A stretch of 64,000 bases of DNA from Candidatus Epilinea brevis (GCA_016710785.1 JADJUE010000001.1:434001-498000); one strand, 5' to 3'. Shown: positions 49,850-58,918, counted from the stretch's first letter. Numbers and translations: made by a program. Notes: generated by a model from the letters alone, not told the origin.

Positions 49850-51201
49850 GCCTCTGGGGCGGCCGCTTCGGCGAGGCTCCCGCCGACGCTTTGTGGCGCT
49901 TCACCGTCAGCCACGCCGACCGCCGCCTGCTGGCGGAAGACCTGCGCGGCTCTGTGGCCCACGCACGCATGCTGGGCCGCCAGGGCATCCTGCCGGCCCC
50001 GGATGTGACCATGATCCTGCAAGGCCTGGCGGACATCCAGGCAGAGGCGGCCGCCGGCGAATTCCTGTTCCTCGCGACGGACGAGGATGTCCATTCGGCC
50101 GTCGAGCGGCGGCTGGGCGAGCGCATCGGCGAGGCGGCCGGCCGGCTGCATACCGGGCGCTCGCGCAACGACCAGGTATGCCTGGACCTGCGCCTCTACC
50201 TCCGCCGGACCGGTAGCGAGCGCATCGCCCAACTGCGGGCCTTCGCCGCCGTACTGACGGACCAGGCCGAAGCCGCCGGCGACCGGCTTGCCGCCTGCTA
50301 CACCCATCTACAGCAAGCCCAGGCCGTGCCCCTGGCCCACCACCTGCTGGCCTATGCGTGGATGCTGCTGCGCGACGCGGATCGCTTTCAGGATGCCCTG
50401 CGGCGCATGAACGTGTGCCCCTTGGGCGCCGGCGCGGCCGCCGGCAGCAGCCTGCCCCTGGACCCGGCCTCCGTCGCCGAGGAGCTGGGATTCGAGGCCG
50501 CCTTCGACAACTCCCTGGACGCCGTGGCGAGCCGCGACTTCGCCGCCGAATACGGCTTCTGCTGCGCCCAGGCCATGGCCCACCTCAGCCGCCTGGCCGA
50601 GGAACTGGTGCTATGGGCCACCAGCGAGTTCGGCTGGGCCACCTACGCCGACCGCTTCACCACCGGCTCCTCCGCCCTGCCGCAGAAGAAGAACCCGGAC
50701 ATCGCCGAGCTGGCGCGCGGCCGCGCGGCGCGGGTCGCCGGCGACCTGGTGACCTTGCTCGGCATCCAGAAGGGACTGCCCCTGGCCTACAACCGGGACC
50801 TGCAGGAGGACAAGGAGGCGCTCTTCAGCGCCGACGACACCCTGTCCGGCGCCCTGGAGGCCCTGGGCGGCATGCTGGCCTCCGCTACGCTGCACCCGCC
50901 GCCGCCCTCACCCTTCACCGTGGCCCTGGACCTGGCGGAACTGCTGGTGGCCCGCGGCCTGCCCTTCCGCCAGGCCCACCATACCGTCGGCCGGCTGGTG
51001 CGCCGGCTGCAGGCGGAGGGCCGCACGCCCGCCGACCTGGCAGCCGACGAGCTGGCGGCCGCCCATCCCTTGTTTCAACCCGCCGACGTCATCCGCCTCA
51101 GCCCCGCCGCCTCGGTGGCCGCCCGCCGGGTGCCGGGCGGGGCGAGCATGGACAGTGTTCGTGACCAGATCGCCCGCCTGCGGACGATCCTGGCTGATTA
51201 G
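49846..51201 (+). CDS. argH: Argininosuccinate lyase
   Basis: It splits argininosuccinate into arginine and fumarate. The protein has 451 residues. It starts MSLWGGRFGEAPAD, has HTGRSRNDQV, and the signature GSSALPQKKNPD (Leu for the usual Met). The ATG overlaps the argA stop, with AAGGAG upstream. It precedes argG by 10 bases; this lyase-before-synthase order reverses the more common argGH. Confidence 0.97.
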   Translation: MSLWGGRFGEAPADALWRFTVSHADRRLLAEDLRGSVAHARMLGRQGILPAPDVTMILQGLADIQAEAAAGEFLFLATDEDVHSAVERRLGERIGEAAGRLHTGRSRNDQVCLDLRLYLRRTGSERIAQLRAFAAVLTDQAEAAGDRLAACYTHLQQAQAVPLAHHLLAYAWMLLRDADRFQDALRRMNVCPLGAGAAAGSSLPLDPASVAEELGFEAAFDNSLDAVASRDFAAEYGFCCAQAMAHLSRLAEELVLWATSEFGWATYADRFTTGSSALPQKKNPDIAELARGRAARVAGDLVTLLGIQKGLPLAYNRDLQEDKEALFSADDTLSGALEALGGMLASATLHPPPPSPFTVALDLAELLVARGLPFRQAHHTVGRLVRRLQAEGRTPADLAADELAAAHPLFQPADVIRLSPAASVAARRVPGGASMDSVRDQIARLRTILAD

Positions 51202-51211
51202 GAGATAGCAC

Positions 51212-52480
51212 GTGACGACATCACAAGGACCGGTGCGCCGCGTCGTCCTGGCCTACAGCGGCGGCCTGGACACCTCCATCATCGTGCCCTGGCTGCGCGA
51301 GCATTATGGGGCCGAGGTCATCTGCTTCTGCGCCGATCTGGGGCAGGGCGATGAACTCAGCGGCCTGCGCGCCCGCGCCCTGGCCAGCGGCGCCGCCGAC
51401 TGTGTCATCGAAGACCTGCGCGAGGCCTTCGCCCGGGATTTCCTCTTCCCCATGCTGCAGGCCGGCGCGGTCTACGAGCATGACTACCTGCTGGGCACCG
51501 CCATCGCCCGGCCGCTCATCGCCGCGCGGCAGGTGGCCTTGGCCCAGGCCGTGGGCGCCGACGCCCTGGCGCATGGCTGCACGGGCAAGGGCAACGACCA
51601 GGTGCGCTTCGAACTCACCTTCCAGGCCCTGGCCCCGCGCCTCAAGGTCATCGCCCCCTGGCGCGAATGGGACATCCGCAGCCGCGAGGACGCCTTGGCC
51701 TACGCTGAGCGCGCCGGGCTGGAGATCGTCTGGAAACGCACCAGCCTGTATAGCCGGGATCGCAACCTGTGGCATCTGTCGCATGAGGGCGGGCCGCTGG
51801 AGAACCCGGACACCGAGCCGGAGCCGGACATGTTCCAGTGGACGGTGGACCCCCGCCAGGCGCCCGACGAGGCGGAAGAGCTGAGCCTGGACTTCGCCGG
51901 CGGGCGCCCCGTGGCCCTGGATGGCGTGGCCCTGAGCCCGGCCGCGCTCATCGCCGCGCTCAACGTCCGCGCCGCCCGTCATGGCGTGGGCCGCGTGGAC
52001 CTGGTGGAGAACCGCCTGGTGGGCATCAAGAGCCGCGGGGTCTACGAGACGCCGGGCGGCACGGTGCTGGTGGCCGCGCACCGCGCCCTGGAATCGCTGT
52101 GCCTGGACCGCGAGACGGCGCATTACAAGGCCCAGGTGGCCCTGCGCTTCGCGGAGCTGATCTACTACGGCCAGTGGTTCCATCCGCTGCGCGAGGCCCT
52201 ACAGGCTTTCGTGTCCAGCACCCAGACGCGCGTCGCCGGACGGGTTCGGCTGCGCCTGTGCAAGGGAGCGGTCACGGTCATCGGCCGCGTCAGCGCCGAG
52301 AGCCTGTACCGCGAAGACCTGGCCACCTTCGGCGAAGACGACGTCTACGACCAGAAGGACGCCGGTGGCTTCATCCGCCTCTTCGGCCTGCCGATGAAGG
52401 TGCAGGCGATGCTGCGCGGCGCCTCCGAGGAGGCGCAGGCCCTGACGGCACCGGACCACGGCTGGTTCAAGCGGGATTGA
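51212..52480 (+). CDS. argG: Argininosuccinate synthase
   Basis: It joins citrulline and aspartate using ATP. The protein has 422 residues from GTG 51212, with TAGGAGA upstream. Motifs are VLAYSGGLDTSIIVPWL (ATP pyrophosphatase loop), GCTGKGNDQVRFE, and KSRGVYETPGG. It lies between argH and argJ in the cluster. Confidence 0.97.
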   Translation: MTTSQGPVRRVVLAYSGGLDTSIIVPWLREHYGAEVICFCADLGQGDELSGLRARALASGAADCVIEDLREAFARDFLFPMLQAGAVYEHDYLLGTAIARPLIAARQVALAQAVGADALAHGCTGKGNDQVRFELTFQALAPRLKVIAPWREWDIRSREDALAYAERAGLEIVWKRTSLYSRDRNLWHLSHEGGPLENPDTEPEPDMFQWTVDPRQAPDEAEELSLDFAGGRPVALDGVALSPAALIAALNVRAARHGVGRVDLVENRLVGIKSRGVYETPGGTVLVAAHRALESLCLDRETAHYKAQVALRFAELIYYGQWFHPLREALQAFVSSTQTRVAGRVRLRLCKGAVTVIGRVSAESLYREDLATFGEDDVYDQKDAGGFIRLFGLPMKVQAMLRGASEEAQALTAPDHGWFKRD

Positions 52481-52526
52481 CCCGCGCCACCCGCGCCCCG
52501 ATCCACCCATCACGGAGCGTCTCACC

Positions 52527-53765
52527 ATGCACTGGATCCCCGACGGCACCGTTACCTCGCCCATGGGCTACAGCGCCGGAGCCACCGCCTGCGGCCTCAA
52601 GGCCTCGGGCCGCGACGACCTGGCGCTGCTGCAGTCGGACAGACCGGCGACGGCGGCGGGGGTCTTCACCCGATGCTCCCTGCCGGCGGCGCCGGTGCTC
52701 TTGGACCAGGCGCTCCTGGCCGCGGATGCGAGCGCGCTGCGCGGGGTGGTGATCAACGCCGGCATCGCCAACGCCTGCACGGGTGCGGCGGGCATGGACG
52801 ACGCGCGGGACATGCAGGCCGCGGCGGCCGACGCCCTGGGCTGCGCGCCGCGGCAGGTGCTGGTCCTCTCGACGGGGGTCATCGGGCGGCGGCTGGACAT
52901 GACCAAGGTTCGCGCTGGGGTGATCGGGGCGGCGGCGCGGCTGCGACCGGAGGGTGGCGCGGAGCTGGCGCGGGCGATCATGACCACGGACACGCGGCCC
53001 AAGGAGGCGGCGGTGGAGGTCGCGCTCTCCGGCGGAACGGTGCGCATCGGAGGCGTGGCCAAGGGGGCGGGGATGATCCACCCGGACATGGCCACGATGC
53101 TGGCCATCGTCACCACGGACGCGGTGGTCGGCGCGGCAGACCTGGACGCGCTGCTGCGCGCGGCGGCGGCGGGCAGCTTCAACCGCATCTCGGTGGACGG
53201 CGACACGAGCACCAACGACAGCTTGCTGCTCCTGGCCAACGGGGCTGCGGAGATCGGGCTGGTGGGCGAGTCGGACCGTGCGGCCTTCGCCGCGGGCCTC
53301 TTGGCGGTCTGCCGCCGCCTGGCCCTGGCCATCGTGCGCGATGGCGAGGGGGCGCGGCGGCTGGCGGCCATCGAGGTGTCGGGCGCGGCGAATGGGGCGG
53401 AGGCCCTGGCGGCAGCGCGGACCATCGCCACGTCACCGCTGGTCAAGACAGCGCTGGCCGGCGGCGACCCCAACTGGGGGCGCATCCTGGCCGCGGCGGC
53501 GCGGTCGGGCGCGCGGTTGGATGCCGGCGGGGTGAGTCTGAGCATCGCGGCGGGTGACGGGGAAGGCGGAGCCGGCGGCGACTGGCTGACCTTGGTGGCC
53601 GGCGGCGTCGCGGCGCCCTTCGCGGAGGAGGAAGCGGCGGCCATTCTGGGCGGCGCGGACGTGGCGATCCGCCTGGATCTGGGGGTGGGCGCGGCGCGGG
53701 AAACGGTGTGGACCTGCGACCTGACGGCGGACTACGTGGCGATCAACGCGGATTACACGACCTGA
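52527..53765 (+). CDS. argJ: Glutamate N-acetyltransferase / amino-acid acetyltransferase
   Basis: It recycles the acetyl group from acetylornithine to glutamate. The protein has 412 residues, the usual precursor size. Self-cleavage is expected before Thr190 in KGAGMIHPDMATML, giving two chains. Other motifs are STGVIGRRLDM and DPNWGRILAAA. With a separate ArgA present, ArgJ may serve mainly in recycling. It is the last gene of the arg cluster; a long perfect palindrome follows. argF and argR are not in the window. Confidence 0.96.
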   Translation: MHWIPDGTVTSPMGYSAGATACGLKASGRDDLALLQSDRPATAAGVFTRCSLPAAPVLLDQALLAADASALRGVVINAGIANACTGAAGMDDARDMQAAAADALGCAPRQVLVLSTGVIGRRLDMTKVRAGVIGAAARLRPEGGAELARAIMTTDTRPKEAAVEVALSGGTVRIGGVAKGAGMIHPDMATMLAIVTTDAVVGAADLDALLRAAAAGSFNRISVDGDTSTNDSLLLLANGAAEIGLVGESDRAAFAAGLLAVCRRLALAIVRDGEGARRLAAIEVSGAANGAEALAAARTIATSPLVKTALAGGDPNWGRILAAAARSGARLDAGGVSLSIAAGDGEGGAGGDWLTLVAGGVAAPFAEEEAAAILGGADVAIRLDLGVGAARETVWTCDLTADYVAINADYTT

Positions 53766-53783
53766 GGTGAGACCACGGCGAGG

Positions 53784-53861
53784 CCCCCCTCCCGACCTCC
53801 CCCCGCTGGGGGGAGGAGCACGCCTGCTCCTCCCCCCAGCGGGGGGAGGTCGGGAGGGGGG
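53784..53861. repeat. Perfect 37-bp inverted repeat with 4-base loop
   Basis: Arms 53784-53820 and 53825-53861 are exact reverse complements around loop CGCC. Each arm contains a smaller hairpin (CCTCCCCCC-GCT-GGGGGGAGG). It lies between the convergent argJ and YIP1-like genes and could terminate both, though no T-run follows. It may be a copy of a dispersed palindromic repeat. Confidence 0.95.
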
Positions 53862-53884
53862 TCGCCCGCCGGCTTCACTCGACC

Positions 53885-54436
53885 TCAGGGCGCGACCGGC
53901 ACGCCCTGCATGGCCCCGTTCATACCGCCCATGAGGACGGCGCCGATGCCCAGAGGAATGAGGATGGCCATCATCACGGCGAAGACGGCAGCCACACCGA
54001 GGACGATGGTGATGGCGGTCTTGGTGTTGTCCAGGTCCAGTCCGGCGCGCACGGCGACGAAGCCGGTGGCCAGCAGCCAGAAGAGGACGAAGAAGTTGAC
54101 GCAAGGGATGGCGGAAAAGAGGCTGGGGGCGTAGGCGAAGCCGATGACGCGCAGCATCTCCGGCAAGGTGGCCTGACCGTTGAAGACCTTGGTGCCGATC
54201 AGCCAGGTCACAACGGCCCAGACCAGCCAACCGACGAAGGTGCTGGCCACCTGGCCCAAGAGGCTGGTGGCGAAGTTGTCGGCATGCATGGCGCCACTGA
54301 TCAGACCGCCGATCAGGGCCACGGCGGCGACGAGCATGGCGGCTTGTCGCGTGGCATCGGGATCATGCTCCACCTCCTCGTAGGTGGCGGCGTCAAGCTT
54401 CATGGCACCTATCACGCGCTGCATCATGGTCTGCAT
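53885..54436 (-). CDS. YIP1-like membrane protein
   Basis: The protein has 183 residues from ATG 54436, with GAGGAGA upstream. A short amphipathic start (MQTMMQRVIGAMKLDAATYE) is followed by five hydrophobic helices (AAMLVAAVALIGGLISGAMH, FVGWLVWAVVTWLIG, and others). The phrase GQATLPEMLRVIGFAYAPSLF is typical of bacterial YIP1-domain proteins, which are thought to shape membranes. Function is unknown. Single gene, divergent from the LysM gene. Confidence 0.85.
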   Translation of the reverse strand: MQTMMQRVIGAMKLDAATYEEVEHDPDATRQAAMLVAAVALIGGLISGAMHADNFATSLLGQVASTFVGWLVWAVVTWLIGTKVFNGQATLPEMLRVIGFAYAPSLFSAIPCVNFFVLFWLLATGFVAVRAGLDLDNTKTAITIVLGVAAVFAVMMAILIPLGIGAVLMGGMNGAMQGVPVAP

Positions 54437-54591
54437 GCGAATCTCCTCGGGGTTGGCTGTAGGGCGACCACAGACGGTCGAGGGCAGGGTACACCCGTGG
54501 CGAGGGGCTGTCCAGGGCTCAGGGCCGACACGTCGAGGTGCGCAGTCGGACGGCGGCCAACGAGAGGACTGCCGCGCCGATGGCCATCCTG

Positions 54592-54600
54592 TGATATCGT
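54592..54600 (+). promoter_or_regulatory. Extended -10 promoter, TGATATCGT
   Basis: TG-A-TATCGT, 74 bases before the LysM gene start, matches the recurrent element. Confidence 0.58.
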
Positions 54601-54674
54601 TCTCGGCGCATCGTCGTCCGGAAATCTCGCCCCCGGCTGGGGACGAGATCCGGCGCACCGCAAGGAGTCCTGTC

Positions 54675-55310
54675 ATGCCCAAGCTACGACCGCTCGTGCT
54701 CGCCCTCTGCCTGCTGCTCCTGGCTGCCGCCCAGGCCCCGATCGGCCGGGCGGCGAACTTGGCGGCGCCCGCCCAGAAGACGCATTGCATCAAGAAGGGC
54801 GAGACCCTGAACCAGATCGCCTTTCTCTACGGCGTCTCGGTGCAGGCCATCGCCGCGGCCAACGGCATCGTCAACCCCAACCTGATCTTTGCCGGGCAAT
54901 GCCTGACGATTCCGGCCGCCGGCCCAGGCCCGGCCCCCACGTCGGCCCCGGGCTTTCCGGCCTCCGGCCCTTGCTCGGCGCCCAACAGCCCCTTGCTGCT
55001 GGCTTCCAACTTCATCTTCGGCACGGCGCCCAACGTGGGGGCCTGGCTGAAGCCGGGCTTCAAGGTGAGCGGCTGCTCGAACGTCTTCGAGGCGCAGTTC
55101 AGCTGGCGGCTCAAGGACGCGGGGGCCAACACCATCGGCAACGGCCATGTGACGGCCAGCTGCGGCACGGGCTGCGTGGGCAGCTTCGCCTTCAACGTGA
55201 ACTACAGCATCGCTCAGACGCAGGTGGGCACGGTGGAGCTCTTCGACGAGGCGGCCAGCGACGGGCATGAGATCCTGCTGAACAGCATTCCGGTGGTGCT
55301 GCAGCCGTAA
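54675..55310 (+). CDS. Secreted LysM - Gmad2 domain protein
   Basis: The protein has 211 residues from ATG 54675 (CAAGGAG upstream), with a signal peptide (LALCLLLLAAAQAPIGRA). A LysM domain lies at about residues 35-78 (HCIKKGETLNQIAFLYGVS, NPNLIFAGQCLTIP) and binds peptidoglycan or chitin-like glycans. A Gmad2 immunoglobulin-like domain at about 105-208 (NVFEAQFSWRLKD, TASCGTGCVGSFAFNVNY) is known from spore germination and other envelope proteins. Paired Cys in the Gmad2 part suggest a disulfide. A GGGGGC/GCCCCC hairpin follows at once. Confidence 0.9.
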   Translation: MPKLRPLVLALCLLLLAAAQAPIGRAANLAAPAQKTHCIKKGETLNQIAFLYGVSVQAIAAANGIVNPNLIFAGQCLTIPAAGPGPAPTSAPGFPASGPCSAPNSPLLLASNFIFGTAPNVGAWLKPGFKVSGCSNVFEAQFSWRLKDAGANTIGNGHVTASCGTGCVGSFAFNVNYSIAQTQVGTVELFDEAASDGHEILLNSIPVVLQP

Positions 55311-55332
55311 GGGGGCCAAGGAAGAAGCCCCC
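55311..55332 (+). terminator. GGGGGC/GCCCCC hairpin after the LysM gene
   Basis: A six-base-pair stem (55311-55316 with 55327-55332) begins right after the stop codon. There is no T-run, so termination is plausible but not certain. Confidence 0.5.
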
Positions 55333-55424
55333 GTAGGGGCGGACGGCGATGGCGGTTGACGCGCTCCAGATCGCCGACTCGCGCAGCACCGGTCCCGTCC
55401 TCCGCCATCCCCTGCCGCCCCTAC
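55333..55424. repeat. Imperfect 23-bp inverted repeat around a 46-base core
   Basis: GTAGGGGCGG...GATGGCGG at 55333-55355 is mirrored by 55402-55424 with four mismatches. It lies between the LysM gene and the convergent TetR gene and resembles a dispersed palindromic element. Confidence 0.7.
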
Positions 55425-55428
55425 GCCG

Positions 55429-56094
55429 CTACCCCTCGGCCCGCAGCAAGGCCTGCAGGCCATCCAACAACAGGTCCAGCCCGAACGCCAGGTCATGCAA
55501 GCCATCGTGCTCTCCGCTCGCCACCATCACCGTGAGCGCATGCATGGCGGGGAACTGCGCCGCCGGGAGCGAAGGCAGGTAGGCCGCCGCCATCGCCGCG
55601 TAGGCCCCCTCTTGGATGGGGAAGTTGAGCTTGTGGAGGGTGAAGCCGTAGATGAAGCTGTCCATCGCGTTCCAGGCGTGGTCGGCCAGCGGTAGCGAGA
55701 AGCCGCCGGCCTGCAGGCAGCCTAGCGTGGCATCCACGTAGCGCAGCATCGCCGGCCCCACGTTCATCCGCGACATCATGAGCCCGCAGGCCCAGGGGTG
55801 GCGGAGCAGCACCGCATGCGCCGACAGCGCGCGCCTGCGCATGCCCAGCTTCCAAGGATCGGCGCGGGAGGGCAGCTCGATCTCGCCCACCACCACGTCC
55901 ACAATCGCGTCGAGGATGGCGTCCTTGTTGGCGACGTGCTTGTACAGCGACATCGCCTGCACCCCCAGGGCCGCGCCCAGCGCGCGCATGCTGAGCGCGT
56001 CGAGCCCCTGAGCGTCGGCGATGCTCACCGCCGCGCGCAGCACCGCCTCCCGGGTGAGCGGTGTGCGAGCGGTGGCAGCGGATGGGGATTCCAC
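55429..56094 (-). CDS. TetR-family repressor with TetR-type C-terminal domain
   Basis: The protein has 221 residues from GTG 56094, with AAAGGAG seven bases upstream. The N-terminal helix-turn-helix is LTREAVLRAAVSIADAQG, LSMRALGAALGVQAMSLYKHV. The C-terminal ligand domain resembles the tetracycline-repressor group. It lies 22 bases after the dehydrogenase, in the same transcript. Two overlapping 15-bp palindromes upstream of the dehydrogenase (57177-57204) are the probable operators, so it likely represses the pair until a small molecule binds. Confidence 0.92.
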   Translation of the reverse strand: MESPSAATARTPLTREAVLRAAVSIADAQGLDALSMRALGAALGVQAMSLYKHVANKDAILDAIVDVVVGEIELPSRADPWKLGMRRRALSAHAVLLRHPWACGLMMSRMNVGPAMLRYVDATLGCLQAGGFSLPLADHAWNAMDSFIYGFTLHKLNFPIQEGAYAAMAAAYLPSLPAAQFPAMHALTVMVASGEHDGLHDLAFGLDLLLDGLQALLRAEG

Positions 56095-56115
56095 AGCGGA
56101 GCTCCTTTCAGGATG

Positions 56116-57132
56116 TCAGAGCGTGACGACGCTCTTGCCCCGGCTATGGCCCATTCCCAGGTAGCGGAGCGCCTCAGGCACCTCGGCGAAGCCGTAGCGG
56201 CGATCCACGACCACGCGCAGCGTTCCAGCCTCCACCATCCGGGCCACCTCCGCCAGGTCCGCCACCGCCGGCTTGGCCACCAGGGGCACGAACGGCGCCT
56301 TCGACCAGGCGTTGGACAGCATGCCCGCGAGCAGCGCGCCCATCGGGCCCACCCAGGGATGGTCGGCGCCACCCGAGCTGGCCACGAAGCGGCCGGTGGG
56401 CGTCATCACCCGCCGGAAGGCGCCCACCGCGTGGTTGCCCACGAGATCGAACACCACATCGTAGCGACCGGAGCCCGCGGTCACGTCTTCCGCACCGTAG
56501 TCGATCACGTGGTCGGCCCCCAGCGACCGCGCCAACTCCAGGTTTCGGGCGCTGCACACAGCGGTGACCTGCGCGCCGAGCGCCTTGGCGATCTGCACGG
56601 CGAAGCTGCCCACGCCGCCCGACGCGCCGTTGATCAGCACCGACTGGCCCGGCTGGACCTTTCCGGCGTCGCGCAGGCCCTGCAAGGCCGTCGTGGCCGA
56701 CACCGGCAGACAAGCGGCATCCTCGAAGGATAGCCCCGCCGGCTTGGTCGCCAGTAAGGCTTCGTCCGCAACCACAACCTCGGCGAAGCCCCCGCCGGGC
56801 AGCTCGCCCATCACGGCATCACCCACGGCGAAGCGCGTCACCCGCGCGCCCACCGCCACGACGGTGCCCGCCACGGCCATGCCGGGGATCTCCTGCTTGG
56901 GCGCAAGCAAGCCGAAGCCGAACAGTCGAATCAGGTAAGGCCTGCCCGTGAGGAGATGCCAATCCCCACGGTGAAGCCCCACCGCCGCGACCCGCACCAT
57001 CACCCCGTCGGGGCGGAGCGCGGGGCGGTCGACTTCGGTGAGCGCGAGCACCTCCGGCCCGCCGTAGGCGCGGCGGTGGATGGCCCGCATGCGCGGTGCG
57101 GCAACAGGAGCAGAAGCGTCGGGGATGGTCAT
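56116..57132 (-). CDS. NAD(P)-dependent alcohol dehydrogenase / quinone oxidoreductase (MDR family)
   Basis: The protein has 338 residues of the medium-chain dehydrogenase superfamily. It has a GroES-like N-terminal half and a Rossmann motif (VLINGASGGVGSFAVQIAKAL). The catalytic zinc ligands of classical alcohol dehydrogenases are not evident, so it belongs to the quinone-oxidoreductase-like, zinc-free branch. The probable role is reducing or oxidising small carbonyl compounds under TetR control. Start ATG 57132 has AAGG upstream. Confidence 0.9.
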   Translation of the reverse strand: MTIPDASAPVAAPRMRAIHRRAYGGPEVLALTEVDRPALRPDGVMVRVAAVGLHRGDWHLLTGRPYLIRLFGFGLLAPKQEIPGMAVAGTVVAVGARVTRFAVGDAVMGELPGGGFAEVVVADEALLATKPAGLSFEDAACLPVSATTALQGLRDAGKVQPGQSVLINGASGGVGSFAVQIAKALGAQVTAVCSARNLELARSLGADHVIDYGAEDVTAGSGRYDVVFDLVGNHAVGAFRRVMTPTGRFVASSGGADHPWVGPMGALLAGMLSNAWSKAPFVPLVAKPAVADLAEVARMVEAGTLRVVVDRRYGFAEVPEALRYLGMGHSRGKSVVTL

Positions 57133-57176
57133 GGGAGCCTTCTTCCAAGGGCGCCGGCCGCAGCGGCTCGCGCAAG

Positions 57177-57204
57177 GCTTACAGTGTAAGCTTACGCCGT
57201 AAGC
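57177..57204 (-). promoter_or_regulatory. Two overlapping TetR-type operators
   Basis: Perfect palindromes GCTTACAGTGTAAGC (57177-57191, arm GCTTAC) and GCTTACGCCGTAAGC (57190-57204) overlap by two bases, 45 bases upstream of the dehydrogenase start. This is a classical arrangement for a TetR repressor, here presumably the one encoded at 55429-56094. Confidence 0.85.
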
Positions 57205-57359
57205 TCGTCAAGTCCCGCTCAGCGTCCGCCACAAGAGCCGCAAGATCCTGGGGCGGCCGTCCGCAATCCACCCGTCCAGAACGCGACAGCTTCAACCCCC
57301 AGATTCCCCCTCGGTCGGCTCCGTGCGTCGCCGGGACCGCCCTACCACCCAAGTCGTCG

Positions 57360-57388
57360 TTGACGACAACGCCCGCGACGCGTAGTCT
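57360..57388 (+). promoter_or_regulatory. Sigma-70 promoter of the cupin/transporter pair
   Basis: TTGACG (57360-57365) and TAGTCT (57383-57388) are 17 bases apart, followed by GGAGG and the cupin start at 57404. The untranslated leader would be about ten bases. Confidence 0.55.
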
Positions 57389-57403
57389 CTCAGCGGAGGT
57401 AAC

Positions 57404-57754
57404 ATGAACAGACAACAGCCACAGACAGAATCCTGGGACCAGCCGGTCTCCGTCACCGAACTGATCCTGGTGCAGCAAGGCGCGGTGGTCAGCCGCACGC
57501 TGCTCAAGGGGCCAGGCGGCACCGTGACGGCCTTCGCCTTCGACGCCGGCGAAGGGCTCAGCGAGCACACCACGCCCTATGAAGCCCTGGTGCAGGGGCT
57601 TGAGGGCGACGCGGACATCAGCATCGCCGGCCAGCCGCACCGGATCGGCCCCGGCCAGCTGCTGAAGCTGCCAGCCGGGCGGCCCCACGCGGTCAAGGCG
57701 ATCACGCCGTTCAAGATGCTGCTGATGATGATCCGCACGAACGAAGCTTCCTGA
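57404..57754 (+). CDS. Cupin-domain protein
   Basis: The protein has 116 residues with a clean ribosome site (CGGAGGTAAC). The single cupin barrel shows the two conserved motifs, EGLSEHTTPYEALVQGLEG and GQLLKLPAGRPHAVKA. One of the usual metal His residues in motif 1 is kept (SEH) and one lies in motif 2 (RPH), so it may bind a metal. Small cupins can be enzymes, isomerases or sensors. It is followed after eight bases by a CorA-type transporter, suggesting metal- or stress-linked use. Confidence 0.9.
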   Translation: MNRQQPQTESWDQPVSVTELILVQQGAVVSRTLLKGPGGTVTAFAFDAGEGLSEHTTPYEALVQGLEGDADISIAGQPHRIGPGQLLKLPAGRPHAVKAITPFKMLLMMIRTNEAS

Positions 57755-57762
57755 GGGCGGTC

Positions 57763-58785
57763 ATGGCCCTGGATCCTGCCGGATTGAGCTACGGCTCGGA
57801 TCAGCATGGGCTGGTCTGGGCCTACGCGTTCCAGGCGGGGCAGCCGGGCAAGCCCTTGGATTCGGCGGAGGTCCCGCGCTGGATCGCTGGGCGCAATGCC
57901 CGACCGCCAGGCTCCTTCCTGTGGCTGCACGCCTCGCTGTCCAACGCCGCGGCCGGCCAATGGCTGCGCGGGCATCTGGATCTGCCCGAAGCCTTCCACG
58001 AGTCGTTGTACCAGGCTCCCGGCTCGACGCGCATCGAGCTGCAGGACGAGGTTCTGGTCGCCTTCATCAACGACATCCTCTTCGACTTCCGCTTCGATGC
58101 CGCCGACGTGTCCACCGTCAGCATCTGCGTGCAGCCGGATCTACTGGTCAGCGCCCGCTTGCGCCCGCTGCGGTCCCTGGACCGCCTGCATTCCGCGGTC
58201 CGGAACGGGCAGGCCTTCCGGTCACCTACCGAGCTGTTGGCGCATCTGATGCAGGACCAGGCGCAGGGTCTGGTCGACATCGTCCGCCAATCGACCGGGC
58301 GGGTGGACGGCATCGAGGATCGACTGCTGGCCAACCGCCGCACGACGAACCGCACCGAGCTGGGCGCCCTGCGGCGCATGCTGGTGCGACTGCAGCGGCT
58401 GCTCTCGCCGGAACCGGCGACACTCTTCCGGCTACTGAATCGGCCCCCGGCCTGGATCGGGGAGGATGATCTGAGCGACCTGCGTCAGGCGGCCGAGGAG
58501 TTCTCGGCCGCGGTCGCCGATTCGGTGGCGCTCGTCGAGCGGGTGCGCCTGCTGCAGGAGGAGCTGTCGGCCCAGATCAGCGAGCAGACCGACCGCACGC
58601 TGTTCGTGCTGACGGTGGTGACGGTGCTGGCCGTGCCGATCAACCTGATGGCGGGGCTGTTCGGCATGAACGTGGGCGGCATCCCGCTGCAGGGGAATCC
58701 CCGGGGCTTCCTATGGATCAGCGGCACCCTGTTGGCGATCACCGCCGTGTTGGCCTACCTGGCGCTGGTGCGGCGGCGCGAGTAG
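57763..58785 (+). CDS. CorA-superfamily transporter, ZntB-like
   Basis: The protein has 340 residues. A long soluble N-terminal part with a coiled helix (LRQAAEEFSAAVADSVALVE) leads to two C-terminal membrane helices. The loop between them has GMNVGGIPLQ, the Gly-Met-Asn filter of the superfamily; the following GGIP is typical of ZntB rather than CorA. ZntB moves zinc, often with proton coupling. It shares a transcript with the cupin gene and ends before a strong hairpin. Confidence 0.93.
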   Translation: MALDPAGLSYGSDQHGLVWAYAFQAGQPGKPLDSAEVPRWIAGRNARPPGSFLWLHASLSNAAAGQWLRGHLDLPEAFHESLYQAPGSTRIELQDEVLVAFINDILFDFRFDAADVSTVSICVQPDLLVSARLRPLRSLDRLHSAVRNGQAFRSPTELLAHLMQDQAQGLVDIVRQSTGRVDGIEDRLLANRRTTNRTELGALRRMLVRLQRLLSPEPATLFRLLNRPPAWIGEDDLSDLRQAAEEFSAAVADSVALVERVRLLQEELSAQISEQTDRTLFVLTVVTVLAVPINLMAGLFGMNVGGIPLQGNPRGFLWISGTLLAITAVLAYLALVRRRE

Positions 58786-58839
58786 AGGCCCCGGGCCGGC
58801 GCTAGCGCCGCGGCGGCCGTGAAGACCGGGCAGACAAGC

Positions 58840-58867
58840 GGAGGGCGGCCCGCTCGGGCCGCCCTCC
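58840..58867. terminator. Bidirectional hairpin terminator
   Basis: A 13-bp perfect stem (GGAGGGCGGCCCG) with a two-base centre lies between the ZntB-like gene and the convergent HU-like gene. Its core is the same as that of the hairpins at 5848 and 17095. Confidence 0.8.
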
Positions 58868-58918
58868 TTCAGGCAATGGTTCGGACTGTCCGGTCCCTCG
58901 GCCCCTGGCCGCCCTGCA

